From Sphingomonas populi (GTDB lineage: Bacteria > Pseudomonadota > Alphaproteobacteria > Sphingomonadales > Sphingomonadaceae), in contig NZ_SGIS01000004.1 of NCBI RefSeq assembly GCF_004208535.1, positions 62,001 to 126,000 of the forward strand: a stretch of 64,000 nt of DNA. Direction: 5' to 3'. The first letter of the stretch is position 1; each line of letters starts with the position of its first letter. Both the position numbers and the translations under genes were made by a program. The notes under the pieces are model-generated. The model was not told where the DNA came from, did no database searches, and worked only from the letters and a program-made list of their open reading frames with translations. Shown piece after piece: positions 17,381 to 25,151 of this stretch.

Positions 17381-17458
17381 CCGTTCGTGCCGAGCGAAGT
17401 CGAGGCGCCCCGTCGAGCGGAGCCGAGACGGCCCCTCGACTTCGCTCGGGGCGAACGG
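17381..17458. repeat. Palindromic repeat between pstC and pstA
   Basis: Arms 17381-17405 and 17434-17458 (core gagcgaagtcgagg) are reverse complements apart from two mismatches. It is the same family as the elements at 11899-11976 and 45751-45821. In the pst mRNA it would form a stable hairpin between two genes whose products are needed in equal amounts. It lacks a T-run. Confidence 0.8.
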
Positions 17459-17475
17459 TGAAAGCGATGGCGACC

Positions 17476-18852
17476 CTATTCATACGCTTCGCGATACCGT
17501 TTGACGACCGTCAGCGCGACGATGTTGAGCAGCAGGGTGATGACGAACAGGGTCAGCCCCAGCGCGAAGGCGGCGAGCGTCTTGGGGCTGTCGAACTCGG
17601 CCTCGCCGGTGAGCAGGTCGACGATCTGCTTGGTCACGGTGGTCGCGCTGGCGAACGGGTTGAGCGTCAGCGTGGCGACGCCCGAGGCGGCCATCACCAC
17701 GATCATCGTCTCGCCGATCGCGCGGCTCACCGCCAGCAAGATGCCGCCGACCACACCGGGGAGCGCGGCGGGGAGCAGGACGCGGCGGATCGTCTCGGAC
17801 TGGGTCGCGCCCATCGCCAGGCTGCCATCGCGCATCGCGGCGGGGACGGCGGTGATCGAATCGTCGGCCATCGACGAGACGAACGGGATTATCATGATGC
17901 CCATCACGAGGCCCGCCGCGAGCGCGCTTTCCGAACTCGCCCATCGCACGCCGATCGCGACCGCGAAATCGCGCACCAGCGGCGCGACCGTCAGCGCGGC
18001 GAAATAGCCGTAGACGACGGTCGGCACGCCGGCGAGCACCTCGATCAGCGGCTTCATCCACATCCGCACGCTCGGGCGCGCATATTGCGTCAGGTAAATC
18101 GCGCTCATCAGCCCGAGCGGGATGGCGACGAACATCGCGATCACCGCGCCGATGAAGAACGTCCCCCAGAACAGCGGCACCGCGCCGAGCGACGCGCCGG
18201 GATCGCGCGGGTCGATCACCTGCGGGCTCCAGTGGGTGCCGAACAGGAACTCGCCGATCGGCACCATCCCGAAGAAGCGCGCCGATTCGAACAGCAGCGA
18301 GGCGACGATTCCCATCGTCGTCAGGATCGCGACCAGTGCGGCGGCGAGCAGCAGCGCCATGACGAGCCGCTCGATCTGGTTGCGTGCGCGGAAATCGGGG
18401 CGGACCCGCGTGAATGCCCACGCCCCGCTGGCGAAGGCGAGCAGCAGAGCGACGCCGGCGCCGATCCAGTCGGCGCGGGTCTGCGCGGCGGCATAAGCGG
18501 GCGCGAGCGTCGCGGCGAGCGGGGTGGGCGTGCCGAAGCCGTCACCGCTTGCGATCGAGCGCGCTTCCGACAGGATCGCAGCGCGCTCGAACCCGGGCGG
18601 CGGCAGATGCGCGGCGGCGGGTTCGGTCAGCACGCGATTGGTGACGAGTCCCGGCGCGCACGACGCCCACACCGCGAGGAAGATCGCGGCCGGCAGCACC
18701 GTCCACATCGCGACGAACCCGCCGAAATGCGACGGCAGCGAACTGAAGCGCGCCTTGCTCGCGCGGCGGAAGCGTGCCGCGCGCATCCGCGCGCTCAGCC
18801 AGGCGATCAGGCCGAGCCCCGTAATCAGGAAGAAGAGGACCAAGATGGACAA
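17476..18852 (-). CDS. pstC: Phosphate ABC transporter permease PstC
   Basis: 458 residues. Two N-terminal helices flank an extended periplasmic loop, then a six-helix permease core. The EAA-type loop is MRDGSLAMGATQSETIRR with LLPAALPGVVGG. LIEVLAGVPTVVYGYFAAL and AIGETMIVVMAASG are PstC-typical. The start appears to be TTG at 18850-18852, since no in-frame ATG fits the N-terminal helix LVLFFLITGLGLIAWL; the ribosome site is weak. Weak initiation plus the hairpin upstream would keep PstC below PstS. Confidence 0.92.
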   Translation of the reverse strand: MSILVLFFLITGLGLIAWLSARMRAARFRRASKARFSSLPSHFGGFVAMWTVLPAAIFLAVWASCAPGLVTNRVLTEPAAAHLPPPGFERAAILSEARSIASGDGFGTPTPLAATLAPAYAAAQTRADWIGAGVALLLAFASGAWAFTRVRPDFRARNQIERLVMALLLAAALVAILTTMGIVASLLFESARFFGMVPIGEFLFGTHWSPQVIDPRDPGASLGAVPLFWGTFFIGAVIAMFVAIPLGLMSAIYLTQYARPSVRMWMKPLIEVLAGVPTVVYGYFAALTVAPLVRDFAVAIGVRWASSESALAAGLVMGIMIIPFVSSMADDSITAVPAAMRDGSLAMGATQSETIRRVLLPAALPGVVGGILLAVSRAIGETMIVVMAASGVATLTLNPFASATTVTKQIVDLLTGEAEFDSPKTLAAFALGLTLFVITLLLNIVALTVVKRYREAYE

Positions 18853-18868
18853 GAATGGCTCGATCAGA

Positions 18869-18903
18869 AAAAGGAGGGTGCCCGCCGACCTAGCCGGCGG
18901 GCG
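18869..18903 (-). terminator. Terminator-like attenuator between pstS and pstC
   Basis: On the minus strand, an 8-bp perfect stem (GCCCGCCG/CGGCGGGC, 7-base loop, 18881-18903) is followed by ACCCTCC and five T residues. It lies directly after the pstS stop. It probably ends part of the transcripts, or protects the 3' end of pstS mRNA, which would explain how the binding protein outnumbers the permease from one operon. Confidence 0.65.
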
Positions 18904-18909
18904 GTGGCG

Positions 18910-19965
18910 TTACGGTAGCGTCTTGGGGTCGAGCGGGGTTTCCCAACTCACCACCGACGCCGCCTTCTTGCGGACATCTTCGGGTGAGGCGATCAGCCCC
19001 TTGGCGACGAGCGGACCACCTGGATTCCACGATGCGACGTACAACTTCAGGAACTCGCGCAGGCCGCGGATCGCGCCGAGATGCGCTTTCTTTACATAGA
19101 GGTAGAGCGGGCGTGAGCCGGGATAGCGATTCTGCGAAATCGTCTCATAAGTCGGTTCGGTGCCGTTGACGGAGATGCCGTTCAGCTTGTCCTTATTCTC
19201 TTCGAGATAGGAATAGCCGAAGATGCCGATCGCGTTCGCGTTCGACTGGAGTTTCTGGACGATCAGATTGTCGTTCTCGCCGGCGTCGATATAGGCGCCG
19301 TCCTCGCGGATGCGCGTGCATTTCTGGGCGAAATCGGCGGGGTTCTTTTCCCGCAGGTCGGCGAGATCGGGCATCAGCGCTTCACACCCGCGCGCCAGGA
19401 TCAGTTCGGCGAGCGCATCGCGCGTGCCGCTGGTCGCGGGCGGGCCATAGATCTGGATCGGGGTCGTCGGCAGCGCCGGGTTTACGTCCTGCCACGTCTT
19501 GGCGGTGTTGGGCTTGCCGTCGATCGTGGCGGCCATCGCCTTGAAGAGATCGGTGGTGGTGAGTTGCATGCCCGGGCCGTTCTTCGCTTCGGCGAAGGCG
19601 ATGCCGTCGAGCCCGACCTGCACTTCCAGAATGTCGCCGACGCCATTGGCCTTACAGGTGGCATATTCGGAACTCTTGATGCGGCGCGAAGCGTCCTCGA
19701 TATCGGGATGGGCGGCACCGACGCCGCCGCAGAACAATTTCATGCCGCCGCCGGTGCCGGTCGATTCGATGACGGGGGATTTCACGCCCGGCGTCTTTTC
19801 GACGAACTGTTCGGCGACGATGGTGGTGAACGGGAAGACGGTCGAAGAACCGACCACCTTGATCTGGTCGCGCGAACCGGCGCCGCCGCCGCCCGCTTGA
19901 TCGGTACAGCCACCCAGTACTGCCGCCAGCATCGACGCGGCGGTGATCGCAATCATCCTGTGCAT
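18910..19965 (-). CDS. pstS: Phosphate ABC transporter, substrate-binding lipoprotein
   Basis: 351 residues with a lipoprotein signal: LAAVLGGC puts the lipidated Cys at about residue 20. Phosphate-contact motifs are VVGSSTVFPF near the start of the mature chain, ESTGTGGGMKLF, and PPATSGTRDALAELI. The start is the ATG at 19963-19965, preceded by GGGGAGG. A Pho box lies about 65 bp upstream, inside the end of phoR. It captures inorganic phosphate in the periplasm for PstCAB. Confidence 0.97.
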   Translation of the reverse strand: MHRMIAITAASMLAAVLGGCTDQAGGGGAGSRDQIKVVGSSTVFPFTTIVAEQFVEKTPGVKSPVIESTGTGGGMKLFCGGVGAAHPDIEDASRRIKSSEYATCKANGVGDILEVQVGLDGIAFAEAKNGPGMQLTTTDLFKAMAATIDGKPNTAKTWQDVNPALPTTPIQIYGPPATSGTRDALAELILARGCEALMPDLADLREKNPADFAQKCTRIREDGAYIDAGENDNLIVQKLQSNANAIGIFGYSYLEENKDKLNGISVNGTEPTYETISQNRYPGSRPLYLYVKKAHLGAIRGLREFLKLYVASWNPGGPLVAKGLIASPEDVRKKAASVVSWETPLDPKTLP

Positions 19966-20030
19966 GAAGACCTCCCCACGGGGCAAGTGGATCACCCCGC
20001 GCCGCGCTATCACCCGCAACACCAGCCTGT

Positions 20031-20059
20031 GTGACGGTTTGGTTACCGTTTTATGACTG
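20031..20059 (-). promoter_or_regulatory. Tandem Pho box in front of pstS, overlapping the phoR stop
   Basis: Read on the minus strand there are three 7-bp repeats, CAGTCAT, CGGTAAC and CCGTCAC, each separated by 4 A-rich bases (AAAA, CAAA), an 11-bp period. The first pair matches the classical PhoB site (CTGTCAT-N4-CTGTCAC) at 14 of 18 positions by hand alignment. The site includes the last codons and stop of phoR and is about 65 bp upstream of pstS, so it should drive phosphate-starvation transcription of pstSCAB-phoU-phoB. Confidence 0.75.
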
Positions 20060-21278
20060 CGCTTCCGTGAGCCGGAATCATCACCGCCACAGTGGTGCCT
20101 TTACCGATAATGCTCTCGATATCGAGGCGGCCACGATGCCGCTCGACGATGTGCTTGACGATCGACAGGCCAAGCCCGGTGCCGCCCGCCGCGCGGCTGC
20201 GGCCGGTATCGACGCGGTAGAAGCGCTCGGTCAGGCGCGGGATATGCTCGGCGGGAATGCCGTCGCCTTCGTCGCTCACCGCGAAGCGCACCATGCCGGT
20301 CGGCAACCGTTCGAGCCGGATCGTGACGGGCGCGCCCTTGCGGCCGTATTTCATCGCGTTACCGATCAGATTGTACAGCACCTGGCTGAGCTGCGCGGAA
20401 TCGCCCGATACCGGCGGCACGTCGGCGGCGAGATCGGCAAGGATCGGCACGGCATCCTCGCCCTGCGCATCGAGAATGTCGCCGCGCACTTCATCGATCA
20501 GCCCGGCGAGATCGACCGCACGATCGGGCAGGCGGTATTTCTCCGCCTCGATCCGCGACAGCGAGATCAGATCCTCGATCAGCCGCTGCATCCGCCGCGC
20601 CTCATCGAACATGATCTTGAGGAAACGTTCGCGTAAATCTTTCTCGTCGCCTGCCTCCTCGCCGAGCGTCTCGATATAGCCGAGGATCGAGGCGAGCGGG
20701 GTGCGCAGTTCGTGGCTGGCGTTGGCGACGAAATCGACTCGCATCCGTTCGGCCGCATAGCTGCCGGTCTGGTCGACGAGGTGGACGATCCGCCGCCCGC
20801 CGGCCGCCCCGTCATGGGCATCGCCGATCCGCATTTCCCAGCGCTGCTCGCGCGCGCCGAGTCCGACGAGGTTGACCGGCGGTTGCGCGCCTTCGCGGGG
20901 CGGGCTCATCAGCCGTTCGGCCGCACCCGGATGGCGGATCGCGAGCCGCACGTCCTGCCCGACGATGTGCTGCCCGAGCAGAGTCCGCGCAGCCACGTTG
21001 GCGTGGCTGACCTGACCCGACGTGACGATCAGGATCGGCTCGACGATCGCGTCGATCACCGCCGGGATGTGATCGGGCGGCGGGGTGGGGTCGGCAGCGG
21101 GCGCGGGCGATGCGGCGTCTTCGCCATCGCCGATGCCGGCAGCGGTGAGTACCGCCGCGATGCCGCCGATCAGCGTGATGAGGCTCGCCTGCAGGTCGCC
21201 GATCAGGAACACCGCGACGCTCGCGACGACAATGATGCCGATCGCGGCGAGCGTGCGAAGACCGAAGCCGTTGATCAT
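20043..21278 (-). CDS. phoR: Phosphate regulon sensor kinase PhoR
   Basis: 411 residues. Two adjacent N-terminal membrane helices (about 8-50) have almost no periplasmic loop, as in PhoR. A PAS-like region follows, then the HisKA helix FVANASHELRTPLASILGYI with the phosphorylated His. The ATPase domain has NLIGNAMKYG, SDEGDGIP and GGTGLGLSIVKH. It phosphorylates PhoB when phosphate is scarce, under control of PstSCAB-PhoU. It heads the cluster; its last codons double as the Pho box for pstS. Confidence 0.96.
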   Translation of the reverse strand: MINGFGLRTLAAIGIIVVASVAVFLIGDLQASLITLIGGIAAVLTAAGIGDGEDAASPAPAADPTPPPDHIPAVIDAIVEPILIVTSGQVSHANVAARTLLGQHIVGQDVRLAIRHPGAAERLMSPPREGAQPPVNLVGLGAREQRWEMRIGDAHDGAAGGRRIVHLVDQTGSYAAERMRVDFVANASHELRTPLASILGYIETLGEEAGDEKDLRERFLKIMFDEARRMQRLIEDLISLSRIEAEKYRLPDRAVDLAGLIDEVRGDILDAQGEDAVPILADLAADVPPVSGDSAQLSQVLYNLIGNAMKYGRKGAPVTIRLERLPTGMVRFAVSDEGDGIPAEHIPRLTERFYRVDTGRSRAAGGTGLGLSIVKHIVERHRGRLDIESIIGKGTTVAVMIPAHGSAVIKR

Positions 21279-21482
21279 GCGGTTTCCTGCTGCCTTCCGA
21301 GCGACCCAGCGTTCCGCTCGTCCTGAGCGAAGTCGGAGGACGTGTCCACAGGCATGGGCTTCGACGTCGCCCGGCCCGCACGGATCACGCCAGTGTCCCT
21401 ATCCGAAACATCGTTAACCGCGATAGCCTTGCTTGCCAGCCATTTATGATTGTGAAAGGGCTATGCCCATAAAGGACGGTCG

Positions 21483-21896
21483 ATGAGCGAAGACGGCGAG
21501 CAGCGGAACGAGATTCCCGAGCGTGAAGGTGTCCCCACCCGCCGGCGCGCGCTGATGCTCGGCGCGGTCGGCGCGAGCGCGATCGTGTCGATCCGCCCCG
21601 CGCTTGCTTCCACAGCGGTGTCGATCGTGCATTGCCAGATCCCGGTGCCCGACGCGGCGCGTGCCAGCGGCTGGATCGCCGCCGACGGATCGGTCGTGGC
21701 GAGCGGGACGGCGGGCGCGTTCGCGCCGCCGCGCCAGCCGCTCAAGGGCGAGGACGTCAAGCAGGCGCTCGCCGGTGGCCAATTGCCCGGCGTCGAATAT
21801 GAGCGCAGCCAGGCGTATATGAAGTATGTCCGCAATCTCCATTCGGGGACGAGCGGCTTCACCTGCTTCGCATCCTTGCAGATGCCGCGCGGCTGA
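21483..21896 (+). CDS. Tat-leader protein heading the HPr-rel-A cassette, function unknown
   Basis: 137 residues. A twin-arginine leader (TRRRALMLGAVGASAIV, then RPALAS) predicts folded export or membrane attachment. The mature part of about 95 residues contains VSIVHCQIPVPDA, a WIAADGSVVASGTAG segment, and a short C-terminus FTCFASLQMPRG, with two cysteines in all. AAAGGACG precedes the ATG. It sits 6 bp before the PqqD-like gene in a tight four-gene operon, so it is the most obvious candidate substrate of the kinase, nucleotidyltransferase and PqqD partner. That is inference; I recognise no domain in it. Confidence 0.75.
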   Translation: MSEDGEQRNEIPEREGVPTRRRALMLGAVGASAIVSIRPALASTAVSIVHCQIPVPDAARASGWIAADGSVVASGTAGAFAPPRQPLKGEDVKQALAGGQLPGVEYERSQAYMKYVRNLHSGTSGFTCFASLQMPRG

Positions 21897-21902
21897 TTTC
21901 GC

Positions 21903-22175
21903 GTGGCGGCGGTGTACCGTGCCGCGCCGGCCGAGGCGTTGCGGATCGTGCCGCTCGACGCCTTCACCGCGATCTATCACCGCGCCTCCGGCATCACCCA
22001 CCTCGTCGGCCCGCCCGTGCCGGAGATTCTCACGGCGCTCGGGCCGGACGGGCTGACGCTCCCCGCGCTGATCGCGCGCCTCGGCGACACTTATGATCTG
22101 CTCGATGCGGATGAGGCGGCGCTCGGCGCGCGGCTCGACGAGCTGGTCGCGGCGGGTCTGGTGCGAACGGCATGA
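21903..22175 (+). CDS. PqqD-like peptide-binding protein of the HPr-rel-A system
   Basis: 90 residues from a GTG at 21903. The fold pattern is that of the PqqD/RRE family: ALRIVPLDAFTAIYHRASGITHLV, then a winged-helix pattern LTLPALIARLGDTYDL and LDELVAAGLVRTA. PqqD-like domains bind leader peptides and present them to modifying enzymes. Its stop overlaps the ATG of the kinase gene (ATGA at 22172), so the two are coupled. It corresponds to the PqqD family component described beside HprK-related kinase A. Confidence 0.8.
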   Translation: MAAVYRAAPAEALRIVPLDAFTAIYHRASGITHLVGPPVPEILTALGPDGLTLPALIARLGDTYDLLDADEAALGARLDELVAAGLVRTA

Positions 22176-23032
22176 AGCACGTCTTCTCGGTCCGCATCGG
22201 GCCGGTCGGCTTTCGCGTCGGATCGGACTGGCGCGCGCCGATCCGCCAACTCGCCGCGCTCTACGCGGGCTATCCCCAGCCTGAAGACGGTGTGCCTGAC
22301 TTTACCGTGCGGCTGTTCGCGCAGCGCCCGTGGCGGCGGGTGATCCGCCCGGCGGTGATGATCGGCGGCGATTTCATGATTCCCGATGCGGCGCCCTTGC
22401 CGCTCGCGCAGGGGCTGCTCGCCGCCGAAATGGCGATGAACCTGCAGATGGCGCTCGGCCAGCGCCGCTATCTGCTGCTCCACGCCTCGGCGGTCGAGCG
22501 TGACGGGCGCGTGCTGCTGATGACCGGCGAGTCCGGGTCGGGCAAATCGACGCTCGCCGCCTTGCTGTCGCAGCGCGGCTGGCGACTGATGGGCGACGAA
22601 TTCGCGCTGATCGATCCGGTCACCGGACTCGCCCACGCCTTTCCGCGTTTGGTGAGCCTCAAGAACGCGGCGATTGCCGTGGCCGAGGCGGCGATGCCGC
22701 AGGCACGCTTCGGGCCGCTGCTGGAGGGCACGCCCAAGGGCGCGATCCGCCATCTCGTGCCCGATGCGGCTGCGGTCGCGGCGATGGACATGCCGGGCAA
22801 GCCCGCGCTGCTGCTGTTCCCGCGCTTCGGCTTCGCGCCGGACATCCGCGACGTTGCGCCGGGCGAGGTGTTCATGCGGCTGACTCAGGCCTCGACCAAC
22901 TATGTCGCAATGGGCGAACGCGGCTTCGACGCGCTGACCCGGCTGGTGCTGAGTATTCCCGCGCAGGCGATCGACTATCCCGATACCAAGCACGCGCTCG
23001 CGCAGGTCGAGGCGTTGTGGGAAGCCCTATGA
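22172..23032 (+). CDS. HprK-related kinase A
   Basis: 286 residues with the HPr kinase/phosphorylase-type P-loop GESGSGKSTLAALL near 118-131, followed by LMGDEFALIDP with the acidic pair used for metal and catalysis. The N-terminal domain (VFSVRIGPVGFRVGSD) and the spacing fit the HprK-related kinase A family rather than true HprK, which has an extra N-terminal domain. Related kinases in lasso-peptide clusters phosphorylate a serine in the peptide. No PTS genes are nearby, so HPr itself is unlikely to be the target. Confidence 0.87.
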   Translation: MKHVFSVRIGPVGFRVGSDWRAPIRQLAALYAGYPQPEDGVPDFTVRLFAQRPWRRVIRPAVMIGGDFMIPDAAPLPLAQGLLAAEMAMNLQMALGQRRYLLLHASAVERDGRVLLMTGESGSGKSTLAALLSQRGWRLMGDEFALIDPVTGLAHAFPRLVSLKNAAIAVAEAAMPQARFGPLLEGTPKGAIRHLVPDAAAVAAMDMPGKPALLLFPRFGFAPDIRDVAPGEVFMRLTQASTNYVAMGERGFDALTRLVLSIPAQAIDYPDTKHALAQVEALWEAL

Positions 23033-24036
23033 GTGTTGGCGCGAACGGCTGGCTGCTCGCGCGCATCCTGCGCTCGCCCGGCGACGCGGCGGCGCTCGAT
23101 GCGACGGGCTGGACCGCGCTGATCGCGATCGCGCGCGCCGAGCAGATGATCGGTACGCTCGCCTGGCGGCTGCACGGCACGGCGATGCCGCCGGCGGTGG
23201 CGCGAATCCTCGCCGATGCGCGCGCGTCCGCTGACCACGGTCGTACTTTGGCACTGTGGGAGGCGGAGGCCGCGCGGCGGGCGCTGGCGCCGCTCGGCGT
23301 GCCGGTGGTGTTGCTCAAGGGCACCGCCTTCGTCGCGGCAGGGCTGATGGCGGGGCAGGGGCGCTCGATCGGCGATCTCGACATCCTCGTGCCACGCGGG
23401 AGCCTCGACGCGGTCGAGCGCGCATTGCTCGAAAATGGCTGGGAATGGGTCAAGCCCGACGCCTATGACGACGCCTATTACCGCCGCTGGATGCACGAAC
23501 TGCCACCGCTGATCCACCGCGACCGCGACCGGATGATCGACGTCCACCACACCATCCTGCCGCTCACCGCCCGCATTACCCCCGATGCGCAGGGCTTGCT
23601 CGCGGAGTCGGTGCCGCTGCGCGCCGAGGAAAAGGGGGGGCTGGCGATGCTCTCGCGCACCGACGTGATCGTCCACGCCGCCGCGCACCTGTTCGCGGAC
23701 GGCGATCTCGCCGGCGGAATGCGCAACCTGTGGGACGTGCATTGCCTGATCGAGGAGTTCGGTGTCGAGGGGCTGGTCGAGCGCGCCGAGCACCACGGCC
23801 TCGGCGACGCGGTCGGTCGCGCGCTGCGGCTGGCGGCGGCGCTCTACGGCGACGGCGCGACACTCTCGCCCGGCGACCGCGCCTGCCTGCGCCGCGTCAC
23901 CGCCCGCGACGGCTGGGGCAGCGCGACGCGCCCGTGGACGCGGTTGGCGTTCTACATCCGCTCGCACTGGCTACGCATGCCACCGGCGATGCTGGCACGG
24001 CATTTGTGGACGAAGTGGCGCAAGCAGTCCGGTTGA
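23029..24036 (+). CDS. Nucleotidyltransferase-fold protein of the HPr-rel-A cassette
   Basis: 335 residues starting at an ATG that overlaps the kinase stop (ATGA). The nucleotidyltransferase motif is VVLLKGTAFVAAGL followed by RSIGDLDILV near 113-121 and DRMIDVHHTIL, with the GDLDI acidic pair and a third Asp. This matches the uncharacterised nucleotidyltransferase family (NTP_transf_5), also found in lasso-peptide clusters. It may transfer a nucleotide or sugar phosphate to the product of the first gene. It is last in the operon, ending 32 bp before the convergent vanZ-like gene. Confidence 0.8.
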   Translation: MSVGANGWLLARILRSPGDAAALDATGWTALIAIARAEQMIGTLAWRLHGTAMPPAVARILADARASADHGRTLALWEAEAARRALAPLGVPVVLLKGTAFVAAGLMAGQGRSIGDLDILVPRGSLDAVERALLENGWEWVKPDAYDDAYYRRWMHELPPLIHRDRDRMIDVHHTILPLTARITPDAQGLLAESVPLRAEEKGGLAMLSRTDVIVHAAAHLFADGDLAGGMRNLWDVHCLIEEFGVEGLVERAEHHGLGDAVGRALRLAAALYGDGATLSPGDRACLRRVTARDGWGSATRPWTRLAFYIRSHWLRMPPAMLARHLWTKWRKQSG

Positions 24037-24067
24037 CCGTTCACAGTCGCTCGGGGCGAACGGCTGT

Positions 24068-24424
24068 TTATCGCCGCTTGCGTCGCGCCCGAAACATCCC
24101 CGCCACCAGCAACACCGCCGCAATCGCCAGCGTATCCGCCACCCAGTCGCGGATATCGCAATCGCGGTGGAGTTCGGGGATCGATTGGACCACCTCGATC
24201 AGCGCGCCGAGGAACGACAGCCGCTCGCCGATCCGCAGCAGCGGAAAGCGCGGATAGGCGCGCGCCGCCAGCGCCGAGATCACCGCGAAGGCGGTCATAT
24301 GCTCGAACTTGTCGCCGAACCGGTCGATCGGCATGTGTGGCGGATGCGGCAGCACCGCCATCGTCACCGCGAAGACGATCGCCGCCCACAAGAGCAGCCG
24401 GAACGCCAGCGTCGCCTTGGTCAT
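24068..24424 (-). CDS. VanZ-like small membrane protein
   Basis: 118 residues with three or four membrane helices. It matches the VanZ-like pattern: GDKFEHMTAFAVISALAARAYP, then LGALIEVVQSIP, and DIRDWVADTLAIAAVLLVAGM. The HMTAF and DWVADTLG-like motifs are characteristic. Function is undefined; the family includes teicoplanin-resistance VanZ. Its ATG overlaps the gph stop (ATGA), so it is translationally coupled to gph. Confidence 0.8.
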   Translation of the reverse strand: MTKATLAFRLLLWAAIVFAVTMAVLPHPPHMPIDRFGDKFEHMTAFAVISALAARAYPRFPLLRIGERLSFLGALIEVVQSIPELHRDCDIRDWVADTLAIAAVLLVAGMFRARRKRR

Positions 24425-25089
24425 GCCCTCAATCCCTCCAGTGTCGCGATCAGCGCGTCGAAATGGTCGATCACCGCATCGGCGTCGAAGCCATCGACCG
24501 GCTCGCGCCCGAAATTCACCACCACCACTGGCACGCCGGCGGCTTTCGCGGCGGTCACGTCGAACATCGTATCGCCGACGAACGCGGCGCGCCCGCCACC
24601 GAGCCGCTGGATCATCTCGTGGATCGGCGCGGGATCAGGCTTCTGTTTGCCCGGCCCCATCGTGTCGCCGCCGATCACGGTGTCGAACAGGTCGCGCAAT
24701 GCGAGGTCGGCGAGCAGCTTTTCCGACAGCGCGGCGAGCTTGTTGGTGACGATCGCCACCCGCACGCCGCGCGCCCGCAACGCTTCGATCGCCGCGACCG
24801 CACCGGGATAGGGCCGGGTCAGCACCGCGATGTTCGCTTCGTAGGACGCGAGCATCACCGCCTGAAGCCGCTCGGCCTCGTCAGGCGTCGCGCCGCCGGT
24901 CGCCTCGAGCGCGAGCCGCACCAGCCGCGCCACGCCGCCGCCGGTCATGGCCACGACTTGCGGTACGGTGAGCGTTGGCCGCCCGTCGCTGGCGAGCATC
25001 GCGTTGACCGCTGCGGCGAGGTCGCCACTGCTGTCGACCAAAGTGCCGTCGAGGTCGAATCCGACGATATCGAAGGAAAAATCCGTCAT
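24421..25089 (-). CDS. gph: Phosphoglycolate phosphatase (HAD family)
   Basis: 222 residues. HAD motifs: I in VGFDLDGTLVDS, II in VTNKLAALSE, III in KPDPAP with the preceding Lys, IV in AFVGDTMFDV. It dephosphorylates 2-phosphoglycolate arising from DNA 3'-end repair, though HAD substrate calls from sequence are uncertain. I chose the ATG at 25087-25089 over a GTG 18 bases upstream. It is divergent from glmU, with 62 bp between starts. Confidence 0.85.
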   Translation of the reverse strand: MTDFSFDIVGFDLDGTLVDSSGDLAAAVNAMLASDGRPTLTVPQVVAMTGGGVARLVRLALEATGGATPDEAERLQAVMLASYEANIAVLTRPYPGAVAAIEALRARGVRVAIVTNKLAALSEKLLADLALRDLFDTVIGGDTMGPGKQKPDPAPIHEMIQRLGGGRAAFVGDTMFDVTAAKAAGVPVVVVNFGREPVDGFDADAVIDHFDALIATLEGLRA

Positions 25090-25151
25090 GATCGGCGCGC
25101 CTGACACTGCCGGTATGGAATTGGCAACCCTCTCGTGGCAGGGCTGCGGTC

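Noticed and set aside
16657..18918. 753-codon plus-strand frame opposite pstA/pstC
   Set aside because: Composition (Arg, His, Asp, Gln rich) is typical of antisense frames; it spans two real genes and their gap.
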